A stretch of 64,000 bases of DNA from Mesorhizobium sp. CAU 1732 (GTDB taxonomy: Bacteria > Pseudomonadota > Alphaproteobacteria > Rhizobiales > Rhizobiaceae). Positions 33,570 through 40,880 of the stretch are shown piece after piece. The position numbers and the translations under genes are program-made. Position 1 is the first letter of the stretch. Every line of letters begins with the position of its first letter. Location of the stretch: positions 3,038,001-3,102,000 of the forward strand of contig NZ_JBDQQR010000001.1 in NCBI RefSeq assembly GCF_039888675.1, in the 5' to 3' direction. The notes beneath the pieces were generated by a model that ran no database searches, was not told where the DNA came from, and worked only from the letters and a program-made list of their open reading frames with translations.

Positions 33570-34351
33570 ACCTGCAGGATCGAGGAGACGAGAAGCTGCG
33601 TGTAGGGCGCGCGCGGATCGTCGAGCACGCGATCGGTGAGACCGTGCTCCACGACGCGCCCGTCCTTCATGACGATCATGCGGTGCGACAGGAGACGCGC
33701 GACCGCGAGATCATGCGTGACGACGATCGCGGCCAGCCCCATATCGGCGACGAGGCCGCGCAGGAGGTCGAGCAGGCGCGCCTGGACGGACACGTCGAGG
33801 CCGCCCGTAGGCTCGTCCATGAACATCAGGCGCGGCGACGTGACGAGGTTGCGCGCGATCTGGAGCCGCTGGCGCATGCCGCCCGAAAACGCGCGCGGTT
33901 CGTCATCGACGCGGTCTGCTGCGATCTCGACGCGGCCGAGCCAGTCGATCGCCGATGCGCGGATGTTGCCGTAATGGCGGTCGCCCACCGCCATCAGGCG
34001 CTCGCCGACATTCGCGCCTGCCGATACCGCCATGCGCAATCCGTCGGCCGGGTTCTGATGCACGAACCCCCAGTCGGTGCGCATCAGGAAGCGGCGCTCC
34101 GCCTCGCTCATCGCGTAAAGGTTGCGCCAGGTCTCATCGCGCATGCGGTAGCTGACGGTGCCCGATGTCGGCTCGAGACGCGTGGATATGCAGTTCAGGA
34201 GCGTGGTCTTGCCGGAACCGCTTTCGCCGACGATCGCCAGAACCTCGCCCGGCCAGAGCTCGAAGGAGACGTTGTCGCAGCCGATGCGCGATCCGTAGGT
34301 TTTGGAGACAGCGGAAACCCGCAGCAGCGGCTCGTCATTGTCGATCGTCAT
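33566..34351 (-). CDS. phnK: C-P lyase subunit, ABC-type ATPase PhnK
   Basis: 261 residues from ATG 34351, which overlaps the phnJ stop. Walker A is GESGSGKTTLLN, then LMRTDWGFVHQNPADGLRM (the PhnK Q-loop), FSGGMRQRLQIARNL, LMFMDEPTGGLDVSVQ and IVVTHDLAVARLL. PhnK docks on the PhnJ helices of the core complex. Its sequence resembles oligopeptide importer ATPases, which is normal for PhnK. Confidence 0.94.
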   Translation of the reverse strand: MTIDNDEPLLRVSAVSKTYGSRIGCDNVSFELWPGEVLAIVGESGSGKTTLLNCISTRLEPTSGTVSYRMRDETWRNLYAMSEAERRFLMRTDWGFVHQNPADGLRMAVSAGANVGERLMAVGDRHYGNIRASAIDWLGRVEIAADRVDDEPRAFSGGMRQRLQIARNLVTSPRLMFMDEPTGGLDVSVQARLLDLLRGLVADMGLAAIVVTHDLAVARLLSHRMIVMKDGRVVEHGLTDRVLDDPRAPYTQLLVSSILQV

Positions 34352-35223
34352 TCTGCTGCCTCCCGCACGCCCAGTTCGCCGACATGCCCCGCCGCCTGCC
34401 GTTCCTCGCAATGGTCGGTGTCAGAGCAGACGAACATGCGCCCGCCCCGGTCATCCAGCACGACTTCGTCGAGATAGACCTGTTCCGCCCCGCACAGCGC
34501 GCAGGGTTTGTCGAACGTCTGCACCTCGAAGGGATGATCCTCGAAATCGAGACTGACGACTTGTGTAAACGGCGGCACGGCATAAATGCGCCGTTCGCGC
34601 CCTGCCCCAAAAAGCTGGAGCGCCGGAGACATGTGCATCTTCGGATTGTCGAATTTCGGCGTCGGAGACGGATCCATCACATAGCGCCCCTCGACCTTCA
34701 CCGGATAGGCATAGGTCGTCGCGATGCGCCCATGGCGCGCGATGTCCTCGTAAAGCTTCACATGCATGAGGCCGTATTCCTCCAACGCGTGCATCGTGCG
34801 CGTCTCGGTCTCGCGCGGCTCGAGGAACCGCAGAGGCTCGGGGATCGGCACCTGATAGACGAGGACCTGACCGGCCGTCAGCGCCTTTTCCGGGATGCGG
34901 TGCCGTGTCTGGATGATCGTCGCATCTGCCGTGTGCGTCGTGACCGCGACATTCGCGACCTTCTGGAAGAAGGCGCGGATCGACACCGCATTCGTCGTGT
35001 CGTCGGCGCCCTGGTCGATCACCTTGAGCACGTCGTCCGGCCCGATGATTGACGCGGTCACCTGCACGCCGCCGGTGCCCCAGCCATAGGGCATGGGCAT
35101 CTCGCGGGATGCGAAAGGCACCTGATAGCCGGGGATCGCGATCGCCTTGAGGATCGCACGGCGGATCATCCGCTTCGTCTGCTCGTCAAGATAAGCGAAG
35201 TTGTAGGTGGCAACGCTAGCCAT
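34348..35223 (-). CDS. phnJ: C-P lyase radical SAM subunit
   Basis: 291 residues. The start at 35223 (MASVATYNFAYLDEQTKRMI) has AAAGGA upstream. The C-terminal cluster CALCGAEQ, VCSDTDHCEER supplies the Cys triad for the 4Fe-4S cluster plus the Cys that in E. coli forms the thiyl radical. YGWGTGGVQVTASIIGPDDV is the strongly conserved N-terminal block. It splits the C-P bond of ribosyl phosphonate. Unusually, it is separated from phnI by 260 bp that hold an opposite-strand gene. Confidence 0.95.
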   Translation of the reverse strand: MASVATYNFAYLDEQTKRMIRRAILKAIAIPGYQVPFASREMPMPYGWGTGGVQVTASIIGPDDVLKVIDQGADDTTNAVSIRAFFQKVANVAVTTHTADATIIQTRHRIPEKALTAGQVLVYQVPIPEPLRFLEPRETETRTMHALEEYGLMHVKLYEDIARHGRIATTYAYPVKVEGRYVMDPSPTPKFDNPKMHMSPALQLFGAGRERRIYAVPPFTQVVSLDFEDHPFEVQTFDKPCALCGAEQVYLDEVVLDDRGGRMFVCSDTDHCEERQAAGHVGELGVREAAE

Positions 35224-35297
35224 GTGTGTATTCCTTTCGCCAGCAATCATGGCGTAACATCGCGCGTGAAGACGTTTTCGGAGAACAATGAGGGTCC

Positions 35298-35480
35298 ATG
35301 TCCTATTTCTGGTTCAGTTTTCTGCTCGTTGCCGGATTTCTGGCATTGGCATTGTACGTTCGCGCTCAGTCGAAACGCGCTGAAAGAGACGGCCAAACCT
35401 TCCACGGCGCTCATATCAACTCCCACGGCAATGGGGACGACAGCGGCGGCGGGGACGGCGGTGGAGGTGGCGGCGACTGA
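35298..35480 (+). CDS. Small membrane protein with Gly/Asp tail, nested antisense in the phn operon
   Basis: 60 residues. The N-terminal segment FWFSFLLVAGFLALALYV is a single membrane span, then a basic stretch (RAQSKRAERDG), a His-containing linker (TFHGAHINSHGNG) and a Gly/Asp tail ending GGGGGGD. A GAGGG site lies 3 nt before ATG. It sits between phnI and phnJ on the opposite strand, ending 2 nt from the phnI stop. It is not a known phn component. It could be a tail-anchored or metal-binding small protein; function unknown. Membrane topology and ribosome site make it credible as a gene. Confidence 0.6.
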   Translation: MSYFWFSFLLVAGFLALALYVRAQSKRAERDGQTFHGAHINSHGNGDDSGGGDGGGGGGD

Positions 35481-35482
35481 CA

Positions 35483-36580
35483 TCATTCCGCAGCCTCCGC
35501 GCCCTCGCCGCTCGCCTCATGCTCGGCGCGCATGCGGCGAACCAGATCGAGCTCGGCCTGGAAGTCGACGTAATGCGGCAGCTTCAGATGCTCGACGAAG
35601 CCGGTGGCCTGCACATTGTCGGAATGCGAGATCACGAATTCCTCGTCCTGCGCCGGCGCGACGAGGTCCTCGCCAAGCTCTCCGGCGCGCAATGCCCGGT
35701 CGCAGAGCGACATCGCCATAGCCTTGCGCTCCGACTGCCCGAAGACGAGACCGTAGCCGCGCGTGAACTGCGGCGGGGCCGTTGCCGAGCCCTTGAACTG
35801 GTTGACCATCTGGCATTCCGTCACGCGGACGCGGCCCAGCGGGACCGGAAACGGCAGTTCGGGAACATCGAGTTCGACCTCGACTTCGCCGATCCTGATT
35901 TCGCCGACGAAGGGATGGCTGCGGCCGTATCCACGTTGCGTCGAATAGGCGAGCGCGAGCAAAAACCCTTCATCGCCACGCGACAGCGCTTGCAGCCTCC
36001 CGTCGCGATCGAGCGGAAACGCGATCGGCTCGCGCGTGATATCGGTCGGCGTCGCGTTTGCGTCGCGATCGCCGCCATCAGGCTCGATCATTCCGTCCGC
36101 TGCCAAGAGATCGGTGACGCGCGGCATCGCCGCGTCGTCCGCCTCGCGCTCCACCGGCGCTTGCGGTTCGCTGCCATCGGCCAGACCGGGCTCCAGCAGG
36201 CGATGCGTATAGTCGAATGTCGGACCGAGAAGCTGTCCGCCCGGCAGATCCTTGTAGGTCGCCGAAACACGGCGTTCGACCTGCATTGCCGCCGTGTCGA
36301 CCGGAAGCGTATAGCCGAAGCGAGGCAGAGTGGTGCGGTAGGCGCGCACGAGAAAGATCGCCTCGATCAGGTCGCCCCGCGACTGGATCACGGCAAGACC
36401 GGCCAGATCCCGGTCGTAGAGCGACCCTTCGCTCATCACCCGGTCGACGCCGAGCCCAAGCTGTTCGACGATCTGCGCGACGTGCAGAGCCGGAACCGAG
36501 CGGTCGCCGCGCCGACGATCGGCGAGGAGCGTATGAGCGTTGCGAATGGCGGTCTCGCCGCCCTTGACTGCGACATACAT
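35483..36580 (-). CDS. phnI: C-P lyase core subunit PhnI
   Basis: 365 residues. MYVAVKGGETAIRNAHTLLA and ESQARGYGRSHPFVGEIRIG-type sequence (YSTQRGYGRSHPFVGEIR) plus YGLVFGQSERKAMAMSLCDR and ISHSDNVQATGFVEHLKLPH are strongly conserved PhnI blocks. PhnI displaces the purine of ATP/GTP with the phosphonate, with PhnG, H and L needed. It follows phnH by 3 nt. Confidence 0.95.
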   Translation of the reverse strand: MYVAVKGGETAIRNAHTLLADRRRGDRSVPALHVAQIVEQLGLGVDRVMSEGSLYDRDLAGLAVIQSRGDLIEAIFLVRAYRTTLPRFGYTLPVDTAAMQVERRVSATYKDLPGGQLLGPTFDYTHRLLEPGLADGSEPQAPVEREADDAAMPRVTDLLAADGMIEPDGGDRDANATPTDITREPIAFPLDRDGRLQALSRGDEGFLLALAYSTQRGYGRSHPFVGEIRIGEVEVELDVPELPFPVPLGRVRVTECQMVNQFKGSATAPPQFTRGYGLVFGQSERKAMAMSLCDRALRAGELGEDLVAPAQDEEFVISHSDNVQATGFVEHLKLPHYVDFQAELDLVRRMRAEHEASGEGAEAAE

Positions 36581-36583
36581 GGC

Positions 36584-37198
36584 TCAGACCTCGCTGTTCG
36601 CGGAAATCCGCGTCGTGCGCGGCAGGCAGACGATCTCGTCGGGAGCAGCCAAAACCAGATCGACGCCAAGCGGATAGGCAGCACCGTTCTCGCGCCACTG
36701 TGCGAGAAAATCGGCCGGCATTGGCGACGGCGCGATCGCCGCCTTGTGTTCGATGCCCGGCCCTTCGAGCGTGAGCCGATCACCGCCATCGAGCGCATCG
36801 ACCTGAAGGATCAGCGTCGCAGACCTGTCCGGATACTCGGCCGTCCCTTGCGCAAAGACGCCGAGTGCCGGCATCCGTACCGGATCGGAAATCAGGGCGA
36901 ATGCTGCCAGTTCTGGCTCCGCCACGAACGGTGCACCGGTCTGAAACCCGAGCCACGTGCGCACGGCATCGCCTTTGGCGAGCTCAGGATCGAGCCACAC
37001 AGGCGTGTCGTGATCGGTGATCGTGAGCGCGATCGCCGCCGCAGTCGCTGTCAACGGCGCGGGCGGTCGAGCCGGCGCGGCAAAGCTCTGGACGCTTCCC
37101 GGCCGCGCCATCGCGTCCATCAGAGCCTTGAAAACGGTCTGCGCTTCGAACACCGGGTTCGAGAAGCCACCTTCGAGTTCGCTGGTCGCTACGGTCAT
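36584..37198 (-). CDS. phnH: C-P lyase core subunit PhnH
   Basis: 204 residues. The start MTVATSELEGGFSNPVFEAQ and MDAMARPGSVQSF are typical, and the C-terminal GVDLVLAAPDEIVCLPRTTR is the family's end block. PhnH is structurally related to PLP transferases but lacks cofactor; it dimerises in the core. ATG 37198 overlaps the phnG stop by one base (TGATG). Confidence 0.93.
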   Translation of the reverse strand: MTVATSELEGGFSNPVFEAQTVFKALMDAMARPGSVQSFAAPARPPAPLTATAAAIALTITDHDTPVWLDPELAKGDAVRTWLGFQTGAPFVAEPELAAFALISDPVRMPALGVFAQGTAEYPDRSATLILQVDALDGGDRLTLEGPGIEHKAAIAPSPMPADFLAQWRENGAAYPLGVDLVLAAPDEIVCLPRTTRISANSEV

Positions 37199-37668
37199 CA
37201 GTCCTCTCCCCGTACCATCGTGAAGAAGTCCACCTTGGTCGCGGCGGTCTCCGCCCGGCGCCTGGCGTCGTCTCGCTCGGCACTCTCGGTCAGAGGCACG
37301 AAGACAGCACTCCGCACGGTCTCGCGCGTCTCCGCCCTCTGCCAAAGCGCATCGAGCACGGCGCAGAGGCGCGCCTTCTCGATGTCCCGGCCAAGCGCAT
37401 AGGAATGTCCCGTTTCACCCGTTGCGAGGCGGACACTGGCGCGCGTGACCGTCGCTTCGCCCACATTGAAGGCCGACCCGCCGCCACCGATCCGTCCGCG
37501 CACGGTGACGAGTCCCGTCTCCGGCCGTCGGATATCGACATGCTCGACTGCAATACCCGCGCGATCCCAGACCTGTCGAAGAGCCGGCATCGGCGTCGAA
37601 GCGAGCACGGACATGAGCGCACGGCGCCCCTCATGCTCTCCCGGATCGCTGCTTGTGTCTCGTGTCAT
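37198..37668 (-). CDS. phnG: C-P lyase core subunit PhnG
   Basis: 156 residues from ATG 37668. Family blocks are RRALMSVLASTPMPALRQVW, NVGEATVTRASVRLATGETG with the conserved ATVTR, GHSYALGRDIEKARLCAVLD and KVDFFTMVRGE at the C-terminus. An in-frame ATG at 37722 would put the phnF operator inside the gene, so 37668 is preferred although its ribosome site is weak. It is the first gene of the C-P lyase unit and is divergent from phnF. Confidence 0.92.
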   Translation of the reverse strand: MTRDTSSDPGEHEGRRALMSVLASTPMPALRQVWDRAGIAVEHVDIRRPETGLVTVRGRIGGGGSAFNVGEATVTRASVRLATGETGHSYALGRDIEKARLCAVLDALWQRAETRETVRSAVFVPLTESAERDDARRRAETAATKVDFFTMVRGED

Positions 37669-37683
37669 ACCCGTGTCACCCGT
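37662..37683 (+). promoter_or_regulatory. Weak Pho-box-like direct repeat at phnG/phnF
   Basis: GTGTCATACCC (37662-37672) and GTGTCACCCGT (37673-37683) repeat with an 11-bp period and match the PhoB core TGTCAY. It points toward phnF and overlaps the phnG start codon, an awkward place for phnG activation. The tails are GC-rich rather than A-rich, so this may be chance. Confidence 0.3.
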
Positions 37684-37691
37684 CGATGCGA

Positions 37692-37715
37692 ATTTGTCGA
37701 ATGATCTAGACAAAT
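37692..37715. promoter_or_regulatory. Probable PhnF operator between phnG and phnF
   Basis: ATTTGTC (37692-37698) and GACAAAT (37709-37715) form a perfect inverted repeat with a 10-bp spacer. Inside it TGATCTAGACAA (37702-37713) resembles HutC-type GntR operators (T-x-GTCTAGAC-x-A). A further near-inverted repeat, GTCGAATGAT and ATCATTTCGAC, overlaps it at 37696-37728. The site lies between the divergent phnG and phnF starts. Repression by PhnF is inferred from family and position. Confidence 0.65.
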
Positions 37716-37757
37716 AAATCATTTCGACGTGTGATAAAACCCTTCAATGACGGCTGC

Positions 37758-38522
37758 ATGACAAACGCGATGACGATGAACGATAAATCAGTGAGACGAC
37801 GGGATGGTGTCGCGCTCTGGCGCCAGATTTCCGACCAGATCCGCCTTCTCGCCGGCGGCGGGGAACTCGTGGCGAACCGCCTTCCGACCGAAATGGAGCT
37901 CGCAAGCCGATTCGGCGTCAACCGTCACACGGTGAGAAGCGCGATCGCGCAGCTCGTGCGCGAGGGTTTTCTTCGATCCGAGCAAGGTCGCGGAACCTTC
38001 GTCATCCCGCAGCAGCGCCTGAGCTACCCGATCACGGCGCGGACGCGATTCTCCACCGGGCTTGACGGCCAGGCGTCCGATCTGCGCTCGCAACTCGTGC
38101 GGTACGAGACGCAGCCGGCCGATGCGAATGTCGCGGCAGCGCTGAACCTCGATCCGGGCACGGATGTGATCCGCATCGACACGGTCAGCCTCGCCGATGG
38201 CGCGATGATCTCCGTCGCGAGCCACTGGTTCGAGGCGTTGCGGTTCGCCGGGCTGGCGGAGCGTCTCGAAGAGACCGGCTCGATCACGGCGTCGCTCGCC
38301 GGGCTCGGTATCAGCGACTACACACGCCGGTCGACCACGATCGTCGCCATGCACGCGCTGGACGAAGACCTGAACGCCCTGCGGCTCGGCCCCGGCGCGA
38401 TCGTTCTGCTGCTGGAGGCAATCAACGTCGATCCCGACGGCAGACCCATCCAGTTCTCGCGAACGCGGTTTGCGGCCGACAAGGTCAGCCTGTTCGTCGA
38501 GACGCCGCTGAGCGTGGGTTAA
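37758..38522 (+). CDS. phnF: Phosphonate operon regulator, GntR/UTRA family
   Basis: About 254 residues from ATG 37758; ATG 37770 and 37776 are alternatives. The HTH reads LPTEMELASRFGVNRHTVRS then EGFLRSEQGRGTFV, typical of HutC-type GntR. The UTRA ligand domain begins ITARTRFSTGLDGQ, the form seen in PhnF, and ends PIQFSRTRFAADKVSLFVE. It is divergent from phnGHI and probably represses it. The 3' end overlaps the convergent AbrB-type gene. Confidence 0.9.
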   Translation: MTNAMTMNDKSVRRRDGVALWRQISDQIRLLAGGGELVANRLPTEMELASRFGVNRHTVRSAIAQLVREGFLRSEQGRGTFVIPQQRLSYPITARTRFSTGLDGQASDLRSQLVRYETQPADANVAAALNLDPGTDVIRIDTVSLADGAMISVASHWFEALRFAGLAERLEETGSITASLAGLGISDYTRRSTTIVAMHALDEDLNALRLGPGAIVLLLEAINVDPDGRPIQFSRTRFAADKVSLFVETPLSVG

Positions 38523-39565
38523 ATCCAGCCGCGCCGCTTCATCACGTCGAAGAAGAGGCCCGCGCAGGCGATGATCAGGATCACGCGGAACAGATGGTTC
38601 GCAACGACGAAGGCGACGTCGAGCTGCATCGCAAGCGCGATCAGGCTCATTTCCGCAAGGCCGCCCGGCGCGTAGGAAAGCATGAGCGACGGCAGACCCA
38701 TACCAGTGATCTGGCCCACGACCATCGCGCCGACGATCGACACCGCCACCAGGATGACGCTGACGAGGATCGACAGGCCCATCGTCCGCATGATCAGGCG
38801 GCGATCCACATTAGCAAAACGGGCGCCGATCCCAACGCCGATCACCACCTGCGCAAGGGCGATCAGTTCGAAGGGCAGCTTGAAATCGGTCCAGCCCGCG
38901 ACGTGGACGATCATGCTGACGATCATCGGCGCGAGCATGAACCGTGCAGGCAGGTGGACGACCATGCCGAGCGCGAAGCCCGCCGCCACGACGCCGACGA
39001 ACCAGCTTGCGTCCGTCGCCGAAATATCCGCGAGCGTGACGCCTGATCCCGATCCACGCGCGGCCGGCATGCCCGTCAGCCACTCGAACAGGAACGGCAG
39101 ACACAAGACGACGAGGAAGATGCGCGACGCATGGACGAGCGCGACGATGCGGTCGTCCCCGCCTCGCTCATGCGCCAGCGTGACCATCTCGATGACGCCG
39201 CCGGGCATGGCGCAGAAATAGGCCGTCTCGGAGGACAGCCCGGCAAAGCGTCGAAGCACCCAGAGCGCGATCGCGGCGGCCGCGAAGGACGACACCGTCA
39301 GCCCGATCAGCGGAATCGCGAATGTCGGCAGCGATAGGAAGAAGCCGGCGGAAAAGGATGCGCCGAGCATCGTGCCCACCACCGCCAGCATCGTCGGACG
39401 AAGCGGATTGAGCGGCGGGACCGGAACACCGCCGATCGCCGCGATCGCGGCGGCCACCATCGATCCCATCATCCACGGCAGCGGCAGGTTGAGCCACCAG
39501 AAGATCGCACCGCCGACGGCACCCAAAAGCAGGGCGGCGCAGCCACTTGCGATCTGACGGACCAT
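38519..39565 (-). CDS. AbrB/AmoA-like integral membrane protein (Gate domain)
   Basis: 348 residues with about ten membrane segments. It contains two internally similar halves, with LPLPWMMGSMVAAAIAAIGG in the first and AYFCAMPGGVIEMVTLAHER plus MLSYAPGGLAEMSLIALAMQ as the paired PGG motifs. The family name AbrB is misleading, since no DNA-binding domain is present. Function is unproven; transport or regulation of a small metabolite is proposed for relatives. ATG 39565 is chosen by family length. It is convergent with phnF and has no clear operon partner. Confidence 0.85.
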   Translation of the reverse strand: MVRQIASGCAALLLGAVGGAIFWWLNLPLPWMMGSMVAAAIAAIGGVPVPPLNPLRPTMLAVVGTMLGASFSAGFFLSLPTFAIPLIGLTVSSFAAAAIALWVLRRFAGLSSETAYFCAMPGGVIEMVTLAHERGGDDRIVALVHASRIFLVVLCLPFLFEWLTGMPAARGSGSGVTLADISATDASWFVGVVAAGFALGMVVHLPARFMLAPMIVSMIVHVAGWTDFKLPFELIALAQVVIGVGIGARFANVDRRLIMRTMGLSILVSVILVAVSIVGAMVVGQITGMGLPSLMLSYAPGGLAEMSLIALAMQLDVAFVVANHLFRVILIIACAGLFFDVMKRRGWI

Positions 39566-39811
39566 ACTTCGAATGCCTTTTGGAGCGTGTTCCGGGATGC
39601 AACCGCCGGGCGCTGAAACATGGCGCGGTGCAAGATGGGGGTGCACCCGGTTTCGCATCGCTCGCTTCGTATCGCAAGGTCGCAGAGATACTTTTTAGGC
39701 GGCATCGGCATGCGCCTGCCCGATACCGCGAATGACCCGGCATCTCGCTTCTTGGCGTCTCGTGCGATATGGATAAAGCCGAGTGGGTGGAGAACGAACA
39801 CGAGTGCGCAG

Positions 39812-40858
39812 ATGAGTCAGATTTCGAGACCGACGGGCGGCGCGAGCCTTCACGCGCTGCCGACAGCAGCCGCGGCACAGGCGCAAGACACCGCCGATAC
39901 GGCCGAACTGCCCCGCAATCCGGGAATGCCGCTTGATCTGGCATGGGTCGAGGAGATGCGCCATGTCAACCGCAGCGCGCTCGAACGCCGCGTCCAGACG
40001 CTGACGAAGCGGCGGTCGATCAAGGGCGAGAACCAGGCGGCCTGGCTCCTGCGCTCGATCAGCCTCATGGATCTGACGACGCTCAACAGCAACGACACCG
40101 ACGAACGCGTGCGCCGCCTCTGCGCAAAGGCGCGCAACCCGCTGAGCCGCGAGCTGGTCGACGGGCTCGGTCTGGGCAAAACCGTGATCCGCCCGGCGGC
40201 GATCTGCGTCTATCATCCCTTCGTGGCAACGGCTGTGGCCGCCCTTGAAGGCACCGGCATTCACGTCGCAGCCGTCTCGACCGCCTTCCCGCACGGACTG
40301 TCGCCGCTTGAAACCCGCATCGCCGAGATCAAAGCATCCGTCGCCGCCGGGGCCGACGAGATCGACGTGGTCATCCCGCGCGGGCTGGTGCTCGGCGCGA
40401 AGTGGAACGAACTCTACGACGAGGTCGCGCAATTCCGCGAGGCGTGCGGCGACGCGCATCTCAAGGTGATCCTCGGCACGGGCGACCTTGCGACGCTGCG
40501 CAACGTCATGCTGGCATCGATGGTTTCCATGATGGCGGGTGCCGACTTCATCAAGACCTCGACCGGCAAGGAAAGCGTCAACGCGACCCTGCCCGTTGGC
40601 TTGATCATGACCCGCGCGATCCGCGCCTATGAGGAGCGCACGGGCTTCAAGATCGGCTTCAAGCCGGCCGGCGGCATCTCGACGGCGAAATCGTCGCTCG
40701 ACTGGCTCGTTCTGATGAACGAGGAACTCGGCCGCCGCTGGCTCGAGCCCGACCTCTTCCGCTTCGGCGCGTCGAGCCTTCTGACCGACATCGAGCGCCA
40801 GCTCGAACACCATGTGACCGGCCGCTATTCGGCGGCCCATCGCCACGCGATGGCCTGA
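39812..40858 (+). CDS. deoC: Deoxyribose-phosphate aldolase
   Basis: 348 residues. It is longer at the N-terminus than the 220-260 residues of E. coli DeoC, as is common in alphaproteobacteria. The Schiff-base Lys is in FIKTSTGKESVNATLP and the proton-relay Lys in IGFKPAGGIST; ADEIDVVIPRG carries the active-site Asp. It splits 2-deoxyribose 5-phosphate to glyceraldehyde 3-phosphate and acetaldehyde. The next gene, 22 bp on, encodes an aldehyde dehydrogenase that can dispose of the acetaldehyde. Confidence 0.94.
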   Translation: MSQISRPTGGASLHALPTAAAAQAQDTADTAELPRNPGMPLDLAWVEEMRHVNRSALERRVQTLTKRRSIKGENQAAWLLRSISLMDLTTLNSNDTDERVRRLCAKARNPLSRELVDGLGLGKTVIRPAAICVYHPFVATAVAALEGTGIHVAAVSTAFPHGLSPLETRIAEIKASVAAGADEIDVVIPRGLVLGAKWNELYDEVAQFREACGDAHLKVILGTGDLATLRNVMLASMVSMMAGADFIKTSTGKESVNATLPVGLIMTRAIRAYEERTGFKIGFKPAGGISTAKSSLDWLVLMNEELGRRWLEPDLFRFGASSLLTDIERQLEHHVTGRYSAAHRHAMA

Positions 40859-40880
40859 GACAGGCGGAGGAGTTTTTAAA

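Noticed and set aside
35519..37402. Long plus-strand frame opposite phnI, phnH and phnG
   Set aside because: The same reason: a shadow in GC-rich coding DNA with no recognisable domain.
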